A stretch of DNA of 64,000 bases, taken from positions 1 to 64,000 of the forward strand of contig JAIMBH010000005.1 in NCBI GenBank assembly GCA_023511485.1. The letters are read 5' to 3'. Positions within the stretch are counted from its first letter, which is position 1. Every line of letters starts with the position of its first letter. The stretch is from Bacillota bacterium (GTDB lineage Bacteria; Actinomycetota; Aquicultoria; Aquicultorales; Aquicultoraceae). The notes beneath the pieces were generated by a model. That model worked only from the letters and a program-made list of their open reading frames with translations, made no database searches and was not told where the DNA came from. Made by a program: the position numbers and the translations under genes. Positions 8,159-16,971 of the stretch are shown here, in pieces.

Positions 8159-9993
8159 ACTACGGTTCCCTCTTGACGAAGATCCCGCCTTTTTGCTTCA
8201 AGAGTTATTAATTCCTCAAATAATGCATCGTAATGCGTTTTATTTTCTTGAGACGTAAATGATTGAAGTTCAGCCTTCAATCTATTAATTTGACGTCTAT
8301 AGTGAAAATCCTTGAGCGTTATCAAAATATCCTTAAAATATTTTGGTAAATTCTCTTCTTCATACTCAGGCTCGGCCAGCAGCAATTCCGTTGCTTTTGA
8401 AGCCAGTCGCCTGTCAAGATTATCCAGCACGCCCGCATCAAATGTACCCGCCCCCAGGTCCTTTAAAACTGTAAAAAGCTGGGCGTGAGCTGGAAAAACA
8501 AAGTAGCTCTCATCCATGTCTGCCGGTATTATCTTTCTTATCTCGGGATATTTTATTGCTAAGTGAAGGAATGATTGTTCCGTCTTTTCCTGCGGATCTA
8601 GCGCTGCTGCCCGTGCTTCACCTCGAATTACGGAAGTTTTCTTGTATATAGCGTTATACTTAACTGTAAGAGCATCTTCGCTAAGGCCAAGCCGTTGCGC
8701 TACTCTGCTAAGGTACTCTTTCTGTGTTGCTGGATTATCCAGCGTTGCTATTAGTTTAAAACAAGCCAGCGCGGCCTGCTCTTTTTGCCGAACCTCAATG
8801 ATATTATACTTATTGATCTCTCTAGTCAAGTAAAAATCAAAGAATGGCTCGGCAGATTTTACAAGCTCGTGGAACGGTTGGCCGCCTCTCAAAGCTATAA
8901 AATCTGCAGGATCAAGGCCCTGCGGCAGCACAATTACTCTTACATCCAACCCCGAAGAGCTTTTCCGTTCCAAATCCTTTAACGCCTCCATTTTGGGGAG
9001 CCTGAATTCCGAAAGGTAAGATCCAGCGCTCTCAGCAGCTTTTATTCCTGCACTATCGGCATCAAATACCAGGACTACTCGCTCAGCAAACCTCTTTAAA
9101 AGCTCGATATGCTCAGCTGTAAAAGCGGTTCCAAGTGTGGCTACCACGTTATTTATCCCCGCTTGCGCCAGCGCTATGACATCGGTATATCCCTCAACAA
9201 CTATAACGGTGCCCTTTCGAACTATGTCATTTTTTGCTAGGTGAAGCCCGTAAAGTACCGCGCTTTTGTGGTAAACTGGGGTTTCTGGCGAGTTGAGATA
9301 TTTAGGCTCTTCAGCGCCCAAAACCCGACCACCAAAAGCAATTATTCTTCCCCTTGTATCGGCAATGGGGAAGATAAGCCTACCACGAAAGCGATCATAA
9401 TAGCCCTTCGAGCCTTTAATAATAAGGCCCGCCTCAAGAAGCTCTTCCTTTGAGAAACCCTTTTTTGTAAGGTATCTATCAAGAGAGCTCCAAGTTTGAG
9501 GAGCTAAACCAAGCCCATATCTAGATACAATATCGTCATTTAAGCCTCTATTCTTTAAATACGTTCGCCCGCGTTCTCCTTCATGTGTTTCATGTAAAAT
9601 ATATTGGTAAAAACGCTGTGCTAAGCGATTTGCCTCCATAATCCGGTTAATTTTAGAAGTTTCCTTTTTCTTTGTGGACTCGTAATTTATTTTGTAGCCA
9701 ATGCGGTCCGCAAGGGTCTCAACAGCTTCAGTAAAATCGAGATGTTCAACCTTCATTATAAACGAGAAAACATTTCCCCCTTCGCCGCAGCCAAAGCAAT
9801 GATAGAGCTGCATGGCTGGATCAACCTTAAATGAAGGGGTCTTTTCCTGGTGAAATGGACAAATCCCCCAGAAAAGCTTGCCCTTTTTCTTTAAAGCAAC
9901 GTATTCAGATACGACATCAACAAGATCGCTGTGCTCTCGCACAATACTTATATCTTCTTCTTTTATCCGACCCTTATAATTAGAATTAGCCAT
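8155..9993 (-). CDS. dnaG: Chromosomal DNA primase DnaG
   Basis: The 612-aa primase has a CHC2 zinc finger at C45/H48/C66/C69 ([16 protein letters not shown]), the DnaG catalytic core (about 120-250) and a TOPRIM domain ([12 protein letters not shown], then [14 protein letters not shown]). A C-terminal helical DnaB-binding region runs from about 440. It makes RNA primers at the replication fork with the DnaB helicase. The length is normal. It overlaps rpoD by 4 nt, the usual primase-sigma pairing. Compare the shorter, diverged primase at 1-1503, which belongs to the integrated element. Confidence 0.97.
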   Translation of the reverse strand: MANSNYKGRIKEEDISIVREHSDLVDVVSEYVALKKKGKLFWGICPFHQEKTPSFKVDPAMQLYHCFGCGEGGNVFSFIMKVEHLDFTEAVETLADRIGYKINYESTKKKETSKINRIMEANRLAQRFYQYILHETHEGERGRTYLKNRGLNDDIVSRYGLGLAPQTWSSLDRYLTKKGFSKEELLEAGLIIKGSKGYYDRFRGRLIFPIADTRGRIIAFGGRVLGAEEPKYLNSPETPVYHKSAVLYGLHLAKNDIVRKGTVIVVEGYTDVIALAQAGINNVVATLGTAFTAEHIELLKRFAERVVLVFDADSAGIKAAESAGSYLSEFRLPKMEALKDLERKSSSGLDVRVIVLPQGLDPADFIALRGGQPFHELVKSAEPFFDFYLTREINKYNIIEVRQKEQAALACFKLIATLDNPATQKEYLSRVAQRLGLSEDALTVKYNAIYKKTSVIRGEARAAALDPQEKTEQSFLHLAIKYPEIRKIIPADMDESYFVFPAHAQLFTVLKDLGAGTFDAGVLDNLDRRLASKATELLLAEPEYEEENLPKYFKDILITLKDFHYRRQINRLKAELQSFTSQENKTHYDALFEELITLEAKRRDLRQEGTVV

Positions 9994-9994
9994 T

Positions 9995-10024
9995 GTTCAC
10001 CGATTCACCGATTCACCGATTCAC
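9995..10024. repeat. Short tandem repeat of ATTCACCG type
   Basis: About 3.7 copies of an 8-nt unit (TTCACCGA) fill the gap between dnaG and dgt. Similar CCGATTCACTGATTT text recurs before dnaJ near 46023. It is a simple-sequence spacer. Confidence 0.7.
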
Positions 10025-10030
10025 AGCTTT

Positions 10031-11077
10031 TCATACCATCCAAACCTGAGGAACGAAATATTCCTCGAATGCTTTGATTGCGTAACGATCAGTCATACCG
10101 GCTACGTAGTCGCACACCTTAATTGGAAGCTCCTCCTCCCCTGATGGCTGAAAATCAGGCGGGAGGAGTTCGGGCTTTTCTAAGAACAGGAAAAAAAGGC
10201 TTCTTATTACGTTTTTAGCCTTGTCGTTCTCTGACTTTGCGGCCGAGCCTAAGTAAACATGCTCAAATAGAAACTCTCTTAGCTCTAGCATCGCATTCAT
10301 AAACTCCGGACTCATCTCTATAGTAGCCTTCCCCCTGCTATATTCGACCAAGTTGCAGACCATGTTGTTGATGCGAAGTCCATGATGCTTTCCCAAAATG
10401 CTGGTGAGCCTGGCCGGAATATCCTCAACGCTTAAAATGCCCGCCCTTATCGCATCGTCTATGTCGTGATTTATATAAGCAATTCGATCCGCGATTTTTA
10501 CCACTCTGCCTTCCAATGTTTCCGGATCGCATTCACCGGTGTGATTAAGTATGCCATCCCGTACTTCCCAGGTAAGATTGAGGCCCTTGCCGTCGTACTC
10601 GATGACATCAACAACCCGCAAACTCTGCTCGTTGTGATGGAAATGCCCCGGTGCTCCCCGGTATCCGCTATCTCTCAGCTCCCTGAAAATTTCATCTATC
10701 GCCTTCTCACCGACATGGCCAAACGGGGTATGGCCTAGGTCATGTCCCAGAGCGATAGCCTCAGTTAAATCCTCGTTCAAACGAAGTGCCCTTGCTATAG
10801 TTCTCGATATCTGGCTTACCTCAAGGGTATGTGTGAGACGTGTCCGATAATGGTCCCCTTCTGGAGCCAAAAATACCTGGGTCTTGTTGATAAGCCGCCT
10901 GAACGCTTTTGAGTGGATTATGCGGTCGCGATCGCGCTGGTAACAGGTACGCAAAGGACACGGTTCAATAGGTTTTTCCCGGCCTTTAGTATCAACACTT
11001 CGTTTTGCATTTTGTGCAAGCTGCTCCTTTTCCTGCTGCTCATATAATTGTCTTGGCGTCGCTTTATCCTGTTTCAT
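10031..11077 (-). CDS. dgt: Deoxyguanosinetriphosphate triphosphohydrolase-like protein (dNTPase)
   Basis: The 348-aa HD-domain protein carries RTRLTHTLEVSQISR, AIALGHDLGHTPFGHVGE and IADRIAYINHDIDDA, the metal-binding H..HD..D set of the Dgt/SAMHD1 family. It removes triphosphate from dNTPs and so controls precursor pools. It is of the shorter Gram-positive type 2 class. It sits upstream of dnaG-rpoD with a 37-nt repeat-bearing gap. The dgt-dnaG-rpoD order is common in actinobacteria. Substrate range (dGTP only or all dNTPs) cannot be read from sequence. Confidence 0.93.
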   Translation of the reverse strand: MKQDKATPRQLYEQQEKEQLAQNAKRSVDTKGREKPIEPCPLRTCYQRDRDRIIHSKAFRRLINKTQVFLAPEGDHYRTRLTHTLEVSQISRTIARALRLNEDLTEAIALGHDLGHTPFGHVGEKAIDEIFRELRDSGYRGAPGHFHHNEQSLRVVDVIEYDGKGLNLTWEVRDGILNHTGECDPETLEGRVVKIADRIAYINHDIDDAIRAGILSVEDIPARLTSILGKHHGLRINNMVCNLVEYSRGKATIEMSPEFMNAMLELREFLFEHVYLGSAAKSENDKAKNVIRSLFFLFLEKPELLPPDFQPSGEEELPIKVCDYVAGMTDRYAIKAFEEYFVPQVWMV

Positions 11078-11121
11078 ATAGTTTTCTCGTTCCTCGAAAA
11101 AGTTTCCCAGTTATCAGCCTA

Positions 11122-11706
11122 TTACTTACATTCCTCGACTAGCCGTATCCCGACAACGCGGGCACTTTTTATTGCCTCCACATCCTTGTCTGCGGGCTTT
11201 TGAGCGCAAACACCGTGGTGGCCAATAGTTTCTGACACCGAAGAATCGGATACCACCGTCATCCCATGAACCATCATAATATCGTGCAGAGCCCTTATTG
11301 TTGTTTCCTGGCCCCCGAAACGCGATGACCCGACTGTAACGGCTGCACCCACCTTACCGGCGAAGGCTTTCCTTTTCCTATAAGCCCTGCTCTTATCAAA
11401 AATTGCCTTTAATTGGGCCGACACAGTACCGAAGTATACGGGGCTCCCGAGCACTATCGCATCGGCCCGCGCTAACTTATCAAAAGCCTCCTCAAGCAAG
11501 GTATCTTCGTAGCAGCTCTCGTTACAGGGTGAGCTGCACGCATCGCAATAAGGCTTCTCCTGCCCCTCCAATATATTCATGGAGTGCAGCAGCTCTGTCT
11601 TAGCCCCGACTTTCTCAGCCGATTTTAAGACCTCCTTTAATAAGAAAGCCGTATTCCCATCCTCGTTAGGACTTCCGTTAATAGCAACCACAAATATTTC
11701 TTTCAT
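11122..11706 (-). CDS. Flavodoxin-fold NAD(P)H-dependent FMN oxidoreductase, Isf-like
   Basis: The 194-aa protein begins with the flavodoxin-fold FMN-binding loop (INGSPNEDGNTAFLL) and has GSPVYFGTVSAQLKAIFDKS, typical of NADPH-dependent FMN reductases. Between them is a compact cysteine cluster, CDACSSPCNESC, like that binding a 4Fe-4S cluster in iron-sulfur flavoproteins. It probably moves electrons between ferredoxin or NAD(P)H and an unknown acceptor. It is transcribed away from the amidohydrolase gene across a 289-nt gap in which I see no recognisable gene or regulatory site. Confidence 0.85.
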   Translation of the reverse strand: MKEIFVVAINGSPNEDGNTAFLLKEVLKSAEKVGAKTELLHSMNILEGQEKPYCDACSSPCNESCYEDTLLEEAFDKLARADAIVLGSPVYFGTVSAQLKAIFDKSRAYRKRKAFAGKVGAAVTVGSSRFGGQETTIRALHDIMMVHGMTVVSDSSVSETIGHHGVCAQKPADKDVEAIKSARVVGIRLVEECK

Positions 11707-11995
11707 AACATCACCTCAAAATCCCAGTGCTTAGGGTCAGAATCCAGAAGGAATATCGGAAATTCAAAGGCCCGTCAATATACCAAGATACCATTTTACA
11801 CTTTATCGTATAATTGTATTCTGCAAATAACCATTTTTTTCCTGCTATTGGCAAAATTATTTCTAAGGAATATTTAAGGCACTTGCCGTTTTCTTTTCCA
11901 GTCCCTTGCTTCAGGTTTTTATCAAGAAGCCCTTCACTAAGCCTCTCACCTGTGCTATCGTAAAAAAGCATATTTTTCTGGATGCGGAGTAAGGT

Positions 11996-12781
11996 ATGGC
12001 GACTTTTGATTTTCACGCACACGTTTATGCTGCGGATATCGCCGAGAAGCTTATCAGCAGGATGGAGGAAATTTATGGCGTTAAGCGCGCGCATAACGCT
12101 GTAGTCGAGGATGTTTTAGAATCGGCAGCAGCCGCAGGAATTGATAGAATAGTAGTACTATCTGTGGCCAACCGCCCGGAGCATATTCGCTTTAATGATT
12201 GGTATGCCGAGCTGGGGAAAAAATATGACAATATAATACCGTTCGGATCCATCCATATTGAAAACGATCCTTCTGAACTCGACCGCTTCCCAAAGCTAGG
12301 ACTAAAAGGTATAAAAATACAGCCAAACGCCCAAAAATTCTATCCGGATGACGTACGCATGTTTCCGATATATGAGCGAGCAAGTAAACTCGGTCTGATC
12401 GTTTCTTTTCACTGCGGCGATGAACAGGGCGGCGTTAAAGGGGTTTTCAGCCACCCTAAAAACTTTGTGAAAATCGTGCGCTCCTTTCCTGATTTAAAGA
12501 TTGTGCTCAATCACTTCGGCGGCTATATGCAGTGGGAACATATCGACCCGCTGATAGGTTTTGAAAATGTATATTTCGATACAGCCTTTTTACCGAGGAT
12601 GATTGACGATGCCCTCTTTATATCTTTGGCTGAGAGGATCGGTTTTGACCATATTATTTTTGGAACGGATTTTCCTTTTAAGGACCATAAAGCTGAACGT
12701 GAATACATAGAACATCTCTTTGGCAACGATTTAGCCCGCAAATTTATGAGCGGCAACCCCTCTCGGCTCCTAGGTCTTTAA
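11996..12781 (+). CDS. Amidohydrolase 2 family metal-dependent hydrolase
   Basis: The 261-aa TIM-barrel protein begins with FDFHAHVY (metal ligands H7 and H9). It has central SFHCGDEQ and NHFGGYMQW histidines and ends with FGTDFPF (catalytic Asp) and GNPSRLLGL. This is the layout of the ACMSD/amidohydrolase-2 family, which hydrolyses or decarboxylates cyclic or aromatic acids. The start is ATG 11996 with GGAG upstream. It lies 153 nt before a B12-radical SAM gene on the same strand, with no clear terminator between, so the two may be linked. The substrate is unknown. Confidence 0.88.
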   Translation: MATFDFHAHVYAADIAEKLISRMEEIYGVKRAHNAVVEDVLESAAAAGIDRIVVLSVANRPEHIRFNDWYAELGKKYDNIIPFGSIHIENDPSELDRFPKLGLKGIKIQPNAQKFYPDDVRMFPIYERASKLGLIVSFHCGDEQGGVKGVFSHPKNFVKIVRSFPDLKIVLNHFGGYMQWEHIDPLIGFENVYFDTAFLPRMIDDALFISLAERIGFDHIIFGTDFPFKDHKAEREYIEHLFGNDLARKFMSGNPSRLLGL

Positions 12782-12934
12782 GCATTCTCTTGTTTTATAA
12801 GCTAAAAATATTTTACCAGTATATCCACTAATTAGCCTCTCGTAGACTATGCCAATGGTCTTTCTTTCTGGGTAAGAATAGGTCAGGTCTGTTGTTGATA
12901 TCTTTAACCAAACCACACCTACCGGGAGGCTAAC

Positions 12935-14662
12935 GTGAAGTATGACATAATTTTTATCCATGCACCCAGCATATTTGATTTCAGGGAAAAGCCTATCCTA
13001 TCGGGGCCAATTAGCGATGTAGTTCCCTCGACAACTATGTTTGAGATGTATCCCGTAGGATTCGTAACTCTCTCGGATTATCTTGAAAAAAAGGGTTTTA
13101 GAACACGAATTGCCAACATAGCAATAAGAATGCTAACTCAACCTAAATTTAACGTAGAGAGATTCATTCAATCCCTTGATGCAAACATTTTTGGGTTTGA
13201 CCTTCACTGGCTCATGCATGCTCAGGGCTCGGTAGAGCTGGCAAAGCTGGTTAAAAAGCATCATCCCAATACACCGATTATCTTTGGCGGCCTCTCATCA
13301 ACCTACTTCCATGAGGAGCTTATCCGCTATCCGCAGGTGGATATGGTCATGAAGGGTGACTCAACAGAAGAGCCGATGAGGATTCTTCTTGATATCCTAA
13401 AGAAAGGCGGGGGCGGCGATCTGTCTCAGGTTCCAAACCTGACATGGAAGGACAGAGCCGGGGTGATTCATTCCCAGCCGATAACATATGTTCCGGAAAG
13501 ACTCACCGACTCGCACATAAACTATGCAAGAGTTATTAAATCTGCCATTAGAAATAGGGATATAAGAAGTTATCTTCCTTTTAAAGATTTCTTAAGATAC
13601 CCTATAGTTGCATTGCTTACGTGTAGGGGCTGCTCTAATAATTGCTCCATTTGCGGTGGCTCAAGGTTTGCATATACTAAGTTTTACAACCGGCCAAATA
13701 TCGCCATGATGGACCCAGAGAGGCTGGCGTTTGATATTGCCGACGCGGCAAGTTATTTTGCTGGACCGGTGGTCCTTGTAGGCGACCTTCAGGCTGGGGG
13801 ACTGGAGTACGTAGACAGGTTCCTGGACACACTATCCCGCTATAAATTTAAAAACATGGTTGTATTTGAGTTCTGGGACCTTCCGCCAAAGGAATTTTAC
13901 GAAAAGGTTTCAAAATCTTTAAGCAACTGGAGCTTTGAGATATCGTGCGAATCTCAAGACCCGATAATTCGCAGGAAGTTTGGTAAGGCAAACTACACTA
14001 ACGAAGAGCTTAAGCAAGCTATCAACGACGGATTGAATGCCGGAGCAAAGAGAGCGGATGTCTACTTGTTTATGGGTATTCCCTTTCAAACTAGAGAATC
14101 AATACTTGAGATACCCGAATTTGCCGAGTATCTCTACGATAGTTTGGATGTCGAAGCTAACCGGCTAGTATTTCTTGCAGCCCCTCTAGCCCCATATGTT
14201 GACCCGGGAAGCCTCGCCTTTGAGAGACCATCACACTATGGATACAGAATAGTAAGAAGGACGCTTGCTGAGCATATAGAAGGTATGGTTGCTCCGTCAT
14301 GGAAGTACGGATTGAACTACGAAAGCGACTATATAGATAGAGACAGTTTCGTGAAGGCAACCTATGAGTGCGCACTTAGGTTAAACGAGATTAAAAGAGC
14401 AAAAGGCGCGATAAGCAAAAGTAATGCCGAGCACGTAGAAAGAAATATTATTGAGGCCGTTTATATCATGGATAAAATAGATGAGATATACAATTCAAGA
14501 CTCTCTCCGCAAGAAAAAGAAGTTAAATACTTCGAGCTAAAAAACGAGATGGCCTCACATTCGATGTCTACTGTTTGCGAAAAGAGAGAGCTTGAATGGA
14601 GCGTGCCCGCACTAAGGAAGTTTAAGATTAGAGGCCTAATTAAAGCTATGCTATTAAAATAG
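12935..14662 (+). CDS. B12-binding domain/radical SAM protein (Ta0216-like)
   Basis: The 575-aa protein starts at GTG 12935 after a strong GGGAGG. The N-terminal domain (1-170) is a cobalamin-binding-type Rossmann fold (HAPSIFDFREKPILSGPISDVVPST, FGGLSSTYFHEEL). The radical SAM core follows with C233xxxC237xxC240 (GCSNNCSICGG), then a TIM barrel to about 430. The pattern matches the family sometimes called TIGR04190/Ta0216, whose reaction is unknown. B12-radical SAM enzymes usually methylate unactivated carbons or rearrange rings. It sits between an amidohydrolase and a second radical SAM gene on the opposite strand. The substrate is unknown. Confidence 0.88.
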   Translation: MKYDIIFIHAPSIFDFREKPILSGPISDVVPSTTMFEMYPVGFVTLSDYLEKKGFRTRIANIAIRMLTQPKFNVERFIQSLDANIFGFDLHWLMHAQGSVELAKLVKKHHPNTPIIFGGLSSTYFHEELIRYPQVDMVMKGDSTEEPMRILLDILKKGGGGDLSQVPNLTWKDRAGVIHSQPITYVPERLTDSHINYARVIKSAIRNRDIRSYLPFKDFLRYPIVALLTCRGCSNNCSICGGSRFAYTKFYNRPNIAMMDPERLAFDIADAASYFAGPVVLVGDLQAGGLEYVDRFLDTLSRYKFKNMVVFEFWDLPPKEFYEKVSKSLSNWSFEISCESQDPIIRRKFGKANYTNEELKQAINDGLNAGAKRADVYLFMGIPFQTRESILEIPEFAEYLYDSLDVEANRLVFLAAPLAPYVDPGSLAFERPSHYGYRIVRRTLAEHIEGMVAPSWKYGLNYESDYIDRDSFVKATYECALRLNEIKRAKGAISKSNAEHVERNIIEAVYIMDKIDEIYNSRLSPQEKEVKYFELKNEMASHSMSTVCEKRELEWSVPALRKFKIRGLIKAMLLK

Positions 14663-14666
14663 TGTT

Positions 14667-14768
14667 CATGGTCTTAAAGTATCTAAAGTACCAATACTGC
14701 AAGGTGCCAAAGTTGAAGAAAAAAGGCATTGGTGCTTTGGCGCCTCCAAATTTTGGCGCCTTCTAAGC
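14667..14768. repeat. Intergenic palindromic repeat, GTGCCAAAG family (copy 1)
   Basis: This convergent gap contains AAGGTGCCAAAGTTGAAGAAA followed by GGTGCTTTGGCGCC and TTTTGGCGCCTTCTAAG. It is an imperfect inverted repeat of GTGCCAAAG/CTTTGGCAC type. Related copies are at about 22960, 27818 and 49448. It lies between two convergent genes and could also serve as a bidirectional terminator. Confidence 0.6.
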
Positions 14769-15716
14769 CTAAAACACACCAAAGATTTCTCTGCCTGCAC
14801 CTATCGCATCGAGGCGTAATTGGTATGCCAGAGATATCTCTGCGTGGGCAGAGAAACCACATCTCTTGCATGGGTTTTTTTCAGGTGTGCGATTTTTAAG
14901 ATAGCAGCCTTGGATATACGTTCCGTCGGGATCGATATCTGCAACCATCCATGGTTCGCAAGACCAATTGTTTGCCTTTAGGGCCTCCAGGCACGATACC
15001 GAATTCACTAAAGGATAACCCTGCCTTTTTAGGCTTATGAGCTCATCTAAAACTGCAGCCCGCTTCTCCCAAGGGAGCCAGAGGTCTTCGCTTTCCGGAT
15101 ATGGGTAGAAGAATTGAATCGTTATACCCCTTACTAGGGGTTCTAATAGCCTAACCAGATTGGTAACCTCAAAATAGTTTAAACGGTTGATAGTGATATG
15201 TGCAAATACTTTAGGGTGTCTTGACCTTTTTATATTTTCGATGGCACAGTCAAATGAGTTACTACGCAACTTATCGTGCGTCTTCTTTAACCCATCGATA
15301 CTTACCCAGACTATGTCCGGCTTTATATCTATGGGAAGTGTACCGTTAGTCGTAACCCCAACGCTGAAGAAATACCGCCTCGCCCGGTCAATGACATCTG
15401 ATATGTTACGGGCACCATCTCTCCATAGCAGAGGCTCGCCCCCTTCAAAAACTACTATCCGCACGCCCTGTTGGTACAGCTCAGGCAGAAACCGCCTTAT
15501 CTGGGCCCATTTAAGATCCGGCATCGTCTTGCGCCAGTAAGGGCACTGTGCGCACCTTAAAGTACACCTGTGCGTCAGCTTTATGCCTGCAAGAAGCGGT
15601 CGCTTAGCACCAAAATACCGTGCTCCAGCGAAGTAATGGACAAGGTATGCCCCGCGTGATAGCCTCTCTGCAGCCCCAAGCTTCTCCACCTGCCCCACCT
15701 CTTTCAAGCACGGCAA
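14769..15716 (-). CDS. Radical SAM protein with C-terminal SPASM-like cysteines
   Basis: About 315 aa. The radical SAM motif is C51xxxC55xxC58 (HRCTLRCAQCPYW), followed by FEGGEPLLW, typical of the AdoMet-radical fold. The C-terminus has a cysteine-rich auxiliary-cluster region (CEPWMVADIDPDGTYIQGC, then CKRCGF). Such proteins (MoaA/NifB/PqqE-like or peptide-maturing) carry extra Fe-S clusters. The start is uncertain: the frame opens at TTG 15716, but GTG at 15698 or 15689 is also possible and no start has an ideal ribosome site. No short precursor peptide gene is visible beside it. The substrate is unknown. Confidence 0.85.
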   Translation of the reverse strand: MPCLKEVGQVEKLGAAERLSRGAYLVHYFAGARYFGAKRPLLAGIKLTHRCTLRCAQCPYWRKTMPDLKWAQIRRFLPELYQQGVRIVVFEGGEPLLWRDGARNISDVIDRARRYFFSVGVTTNGTLPIDIKPDIVWVSIDGLKKTHDKLRSNSFDCAIENIKRSRHPKVFAHITINRLNYFEVTNLVRLLEPLVRGITIQFFYPYPESEDLWLPWEKRAAVLDELISLKRQGYPLVNSVSCLEALKANNWSCEPWMVADIDPDGTYIQGCYLKNRTPEKNPCKRCGFSAHAEISLAYQLRLDAIGAGREIFGVF

Positions 15717-15818
15717 AACAGATATAACTTATTATTTACCCAGATAAGTAAGACAATCACGCAGATAAACGATACATTCTGTAAGAACCGATATAAGTAA
15801 GATTGCTGTCAGAACAGT

Positions 15819-16892
15819 CTATTTCCGTAACGAATAAAGACTGCCGCCAATGAAATAAATTGAATTGCCCGATACCACCGGCGAGGAAATGCCCCCATCT
15901 TTTGCTTCTGCTACTTTAAATTCCCACTTCCGCCGCCCGGTTTGCGCATCCAGCGCATAGAACCTATCGGAGCCAAAGTAAACCGTCCCAGTAGTTACTG
16001 CCGGTGACGAGTCGTAACCTACAGGCGATTTACTCTCAAACGCCCATTTCAGAACACCGGTCTTTGCGTCGATAGCGCAAAGACGCCCGTTCCAGCTGCT
16101 GCAGTAAACAACGCCGTTGTTAACCGCTGGTGCGGATGTAACCTCGCTTCCCATATCGAATTTCCAGTGCCGTTTCCCCTTCTTTGCACCAACAGCATAT
16201 AGGTAGTGATCCCAGCTTCCAAAATAGACTATCCCATCGGAGATAACGGGAGAATCAACAATTCCACCTGTTTTAATCGACCAAACTTTAAAACCAGATT
16301 TAAGGTCTAGCGCGTATAGACGTTTATCTGTCCCGCCAAAATAAACTTTGCCGTCGTAGACAGCTGGGGACGAGTAGATCGGTTTTGTGGTTTCAAAAGA
16401 CCACTTTAACTGGCCTGTTTTAGCATCAACTGCATAAAAACGGTTGTCTGCACATCCAAAATAAATCGTCCCATCTGCCGCTGCAGGCTTCGAGCTTACT
16501 TCGTGTCCTATCTTGTAATACCAGAGCCCCTTGCTGGTCTTAGCGTCTATAGCATAGATGCCGTCAAAGCTTCCTATATAGATAACACCGTTATAAATGG
16601 TAGGTGTAGTAATGGCCAGCGACTCGTTCTTAATCTTCCATTTTTCCTTACCATCCCTGGCATCTATAGCATAAAGACCATCCGGACCCCGCAAGTAGAT
16701 CACTCCGTCAGCAATACCAGGCGAGTAGTTGAGCCAGCCAAGTGACTTATAACTAGACACCGATATGCTAGCTTTCCACTTTACCCTACTTGGTTTTGCT
16801 TTGGGTTCTTTGGGTTTGCCGAATATGCCACAACCTGAAGCAAAAAGCATTAGGACAAGAAAGAGTGATATTATCCTGTGAGTAATTTTCAT
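15819..16892 (-). CDS. PQQ-like beta-propeller repeat lipoprotein
   Basis: The protein is about 357 aa from ATG 16892, chosen because it places the signal peptide at the very N-terminus. The frame extends eight codons further to a TTG. MKITHRIISLFLVLMLFASGC is a lipoprotein signal with the cysteine at about 21. The mature part consists of about seven repeats of the form VYFGSxDxxLYAxDAKTGxxxWxF, the blade motif of PQQ-dehydrogenase/BamB-like propellers. No catalytic cofactor site is evident. It is probably an exported scaffolding or binding protein anchored to the membrane. Confidence 0.9.
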   Translation of the reverse strand: MKITHRIISLFLVLMLFASGCGIFGKPKEPKAKPSRVKWKASISVSSYKSLGWLNYSPGIADGVIYLRGPDGLYAIDARDGKEKWKIKNESLAITTPTIYNGVIYIGSFDGIYAIDAKTSKGLWYYKIGHEVSSKPAAADGTIYFGCADNRFYAVDAKTGQLKWSFETTKPIYSSPAVYDGKVYFGGTDKRLYALDLKSGFKVWSIKTGGIVDSPVISDGIVYFGSWDHYLYAVGAKKGKRHWKFDMGSEVTSAPAVNNGVVYCSSWNGRLCAIDAKTGVLKWAFESKSPVGYDSSPAVTTGTVYFGSDRFYALDAQTGRRKWEFKVAEAKDGGISSPVVSGNSIYFIGGSLYSLRK

Positions 16893-16918
16893 GTTTAAAT
16901 AATATTGAATATCCAATA

Positions 16919-16946
16919 GGGGGTAAAGAGATATCTCTTTACCCCC
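16919..16946 (-). terminator. Perfect 28-nt palindrome downstream of ppdK
   Basis: GGGGGTAAAGAGAT is followed directly by ATCTCTTTACCCCC, a perfect 14-bp inverted repeat. It lies 25 nt after the ppdK stop and just before the lipoprotein gene. No long T-run follows, so it is a probable rather than textbook terminator. Confidence 0.6.
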
Positions 16947-16971
16947 TTAGCTTACTATTGCCTGCTATGTC

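Noticed and set aside
9995-10024. CRISPR-like repeat
   Set aside because: The 8-nt units are in direct tandem with no spacers. No CRISPR array or cas gene is seen in the window.
11711-12094. Open frame of 127 aa on the minus strand
   Set aside because: It overlaps the amidohydrolase start, has no ribosome site and shows no recognisable domain. It looks like a chance frame in the gap.
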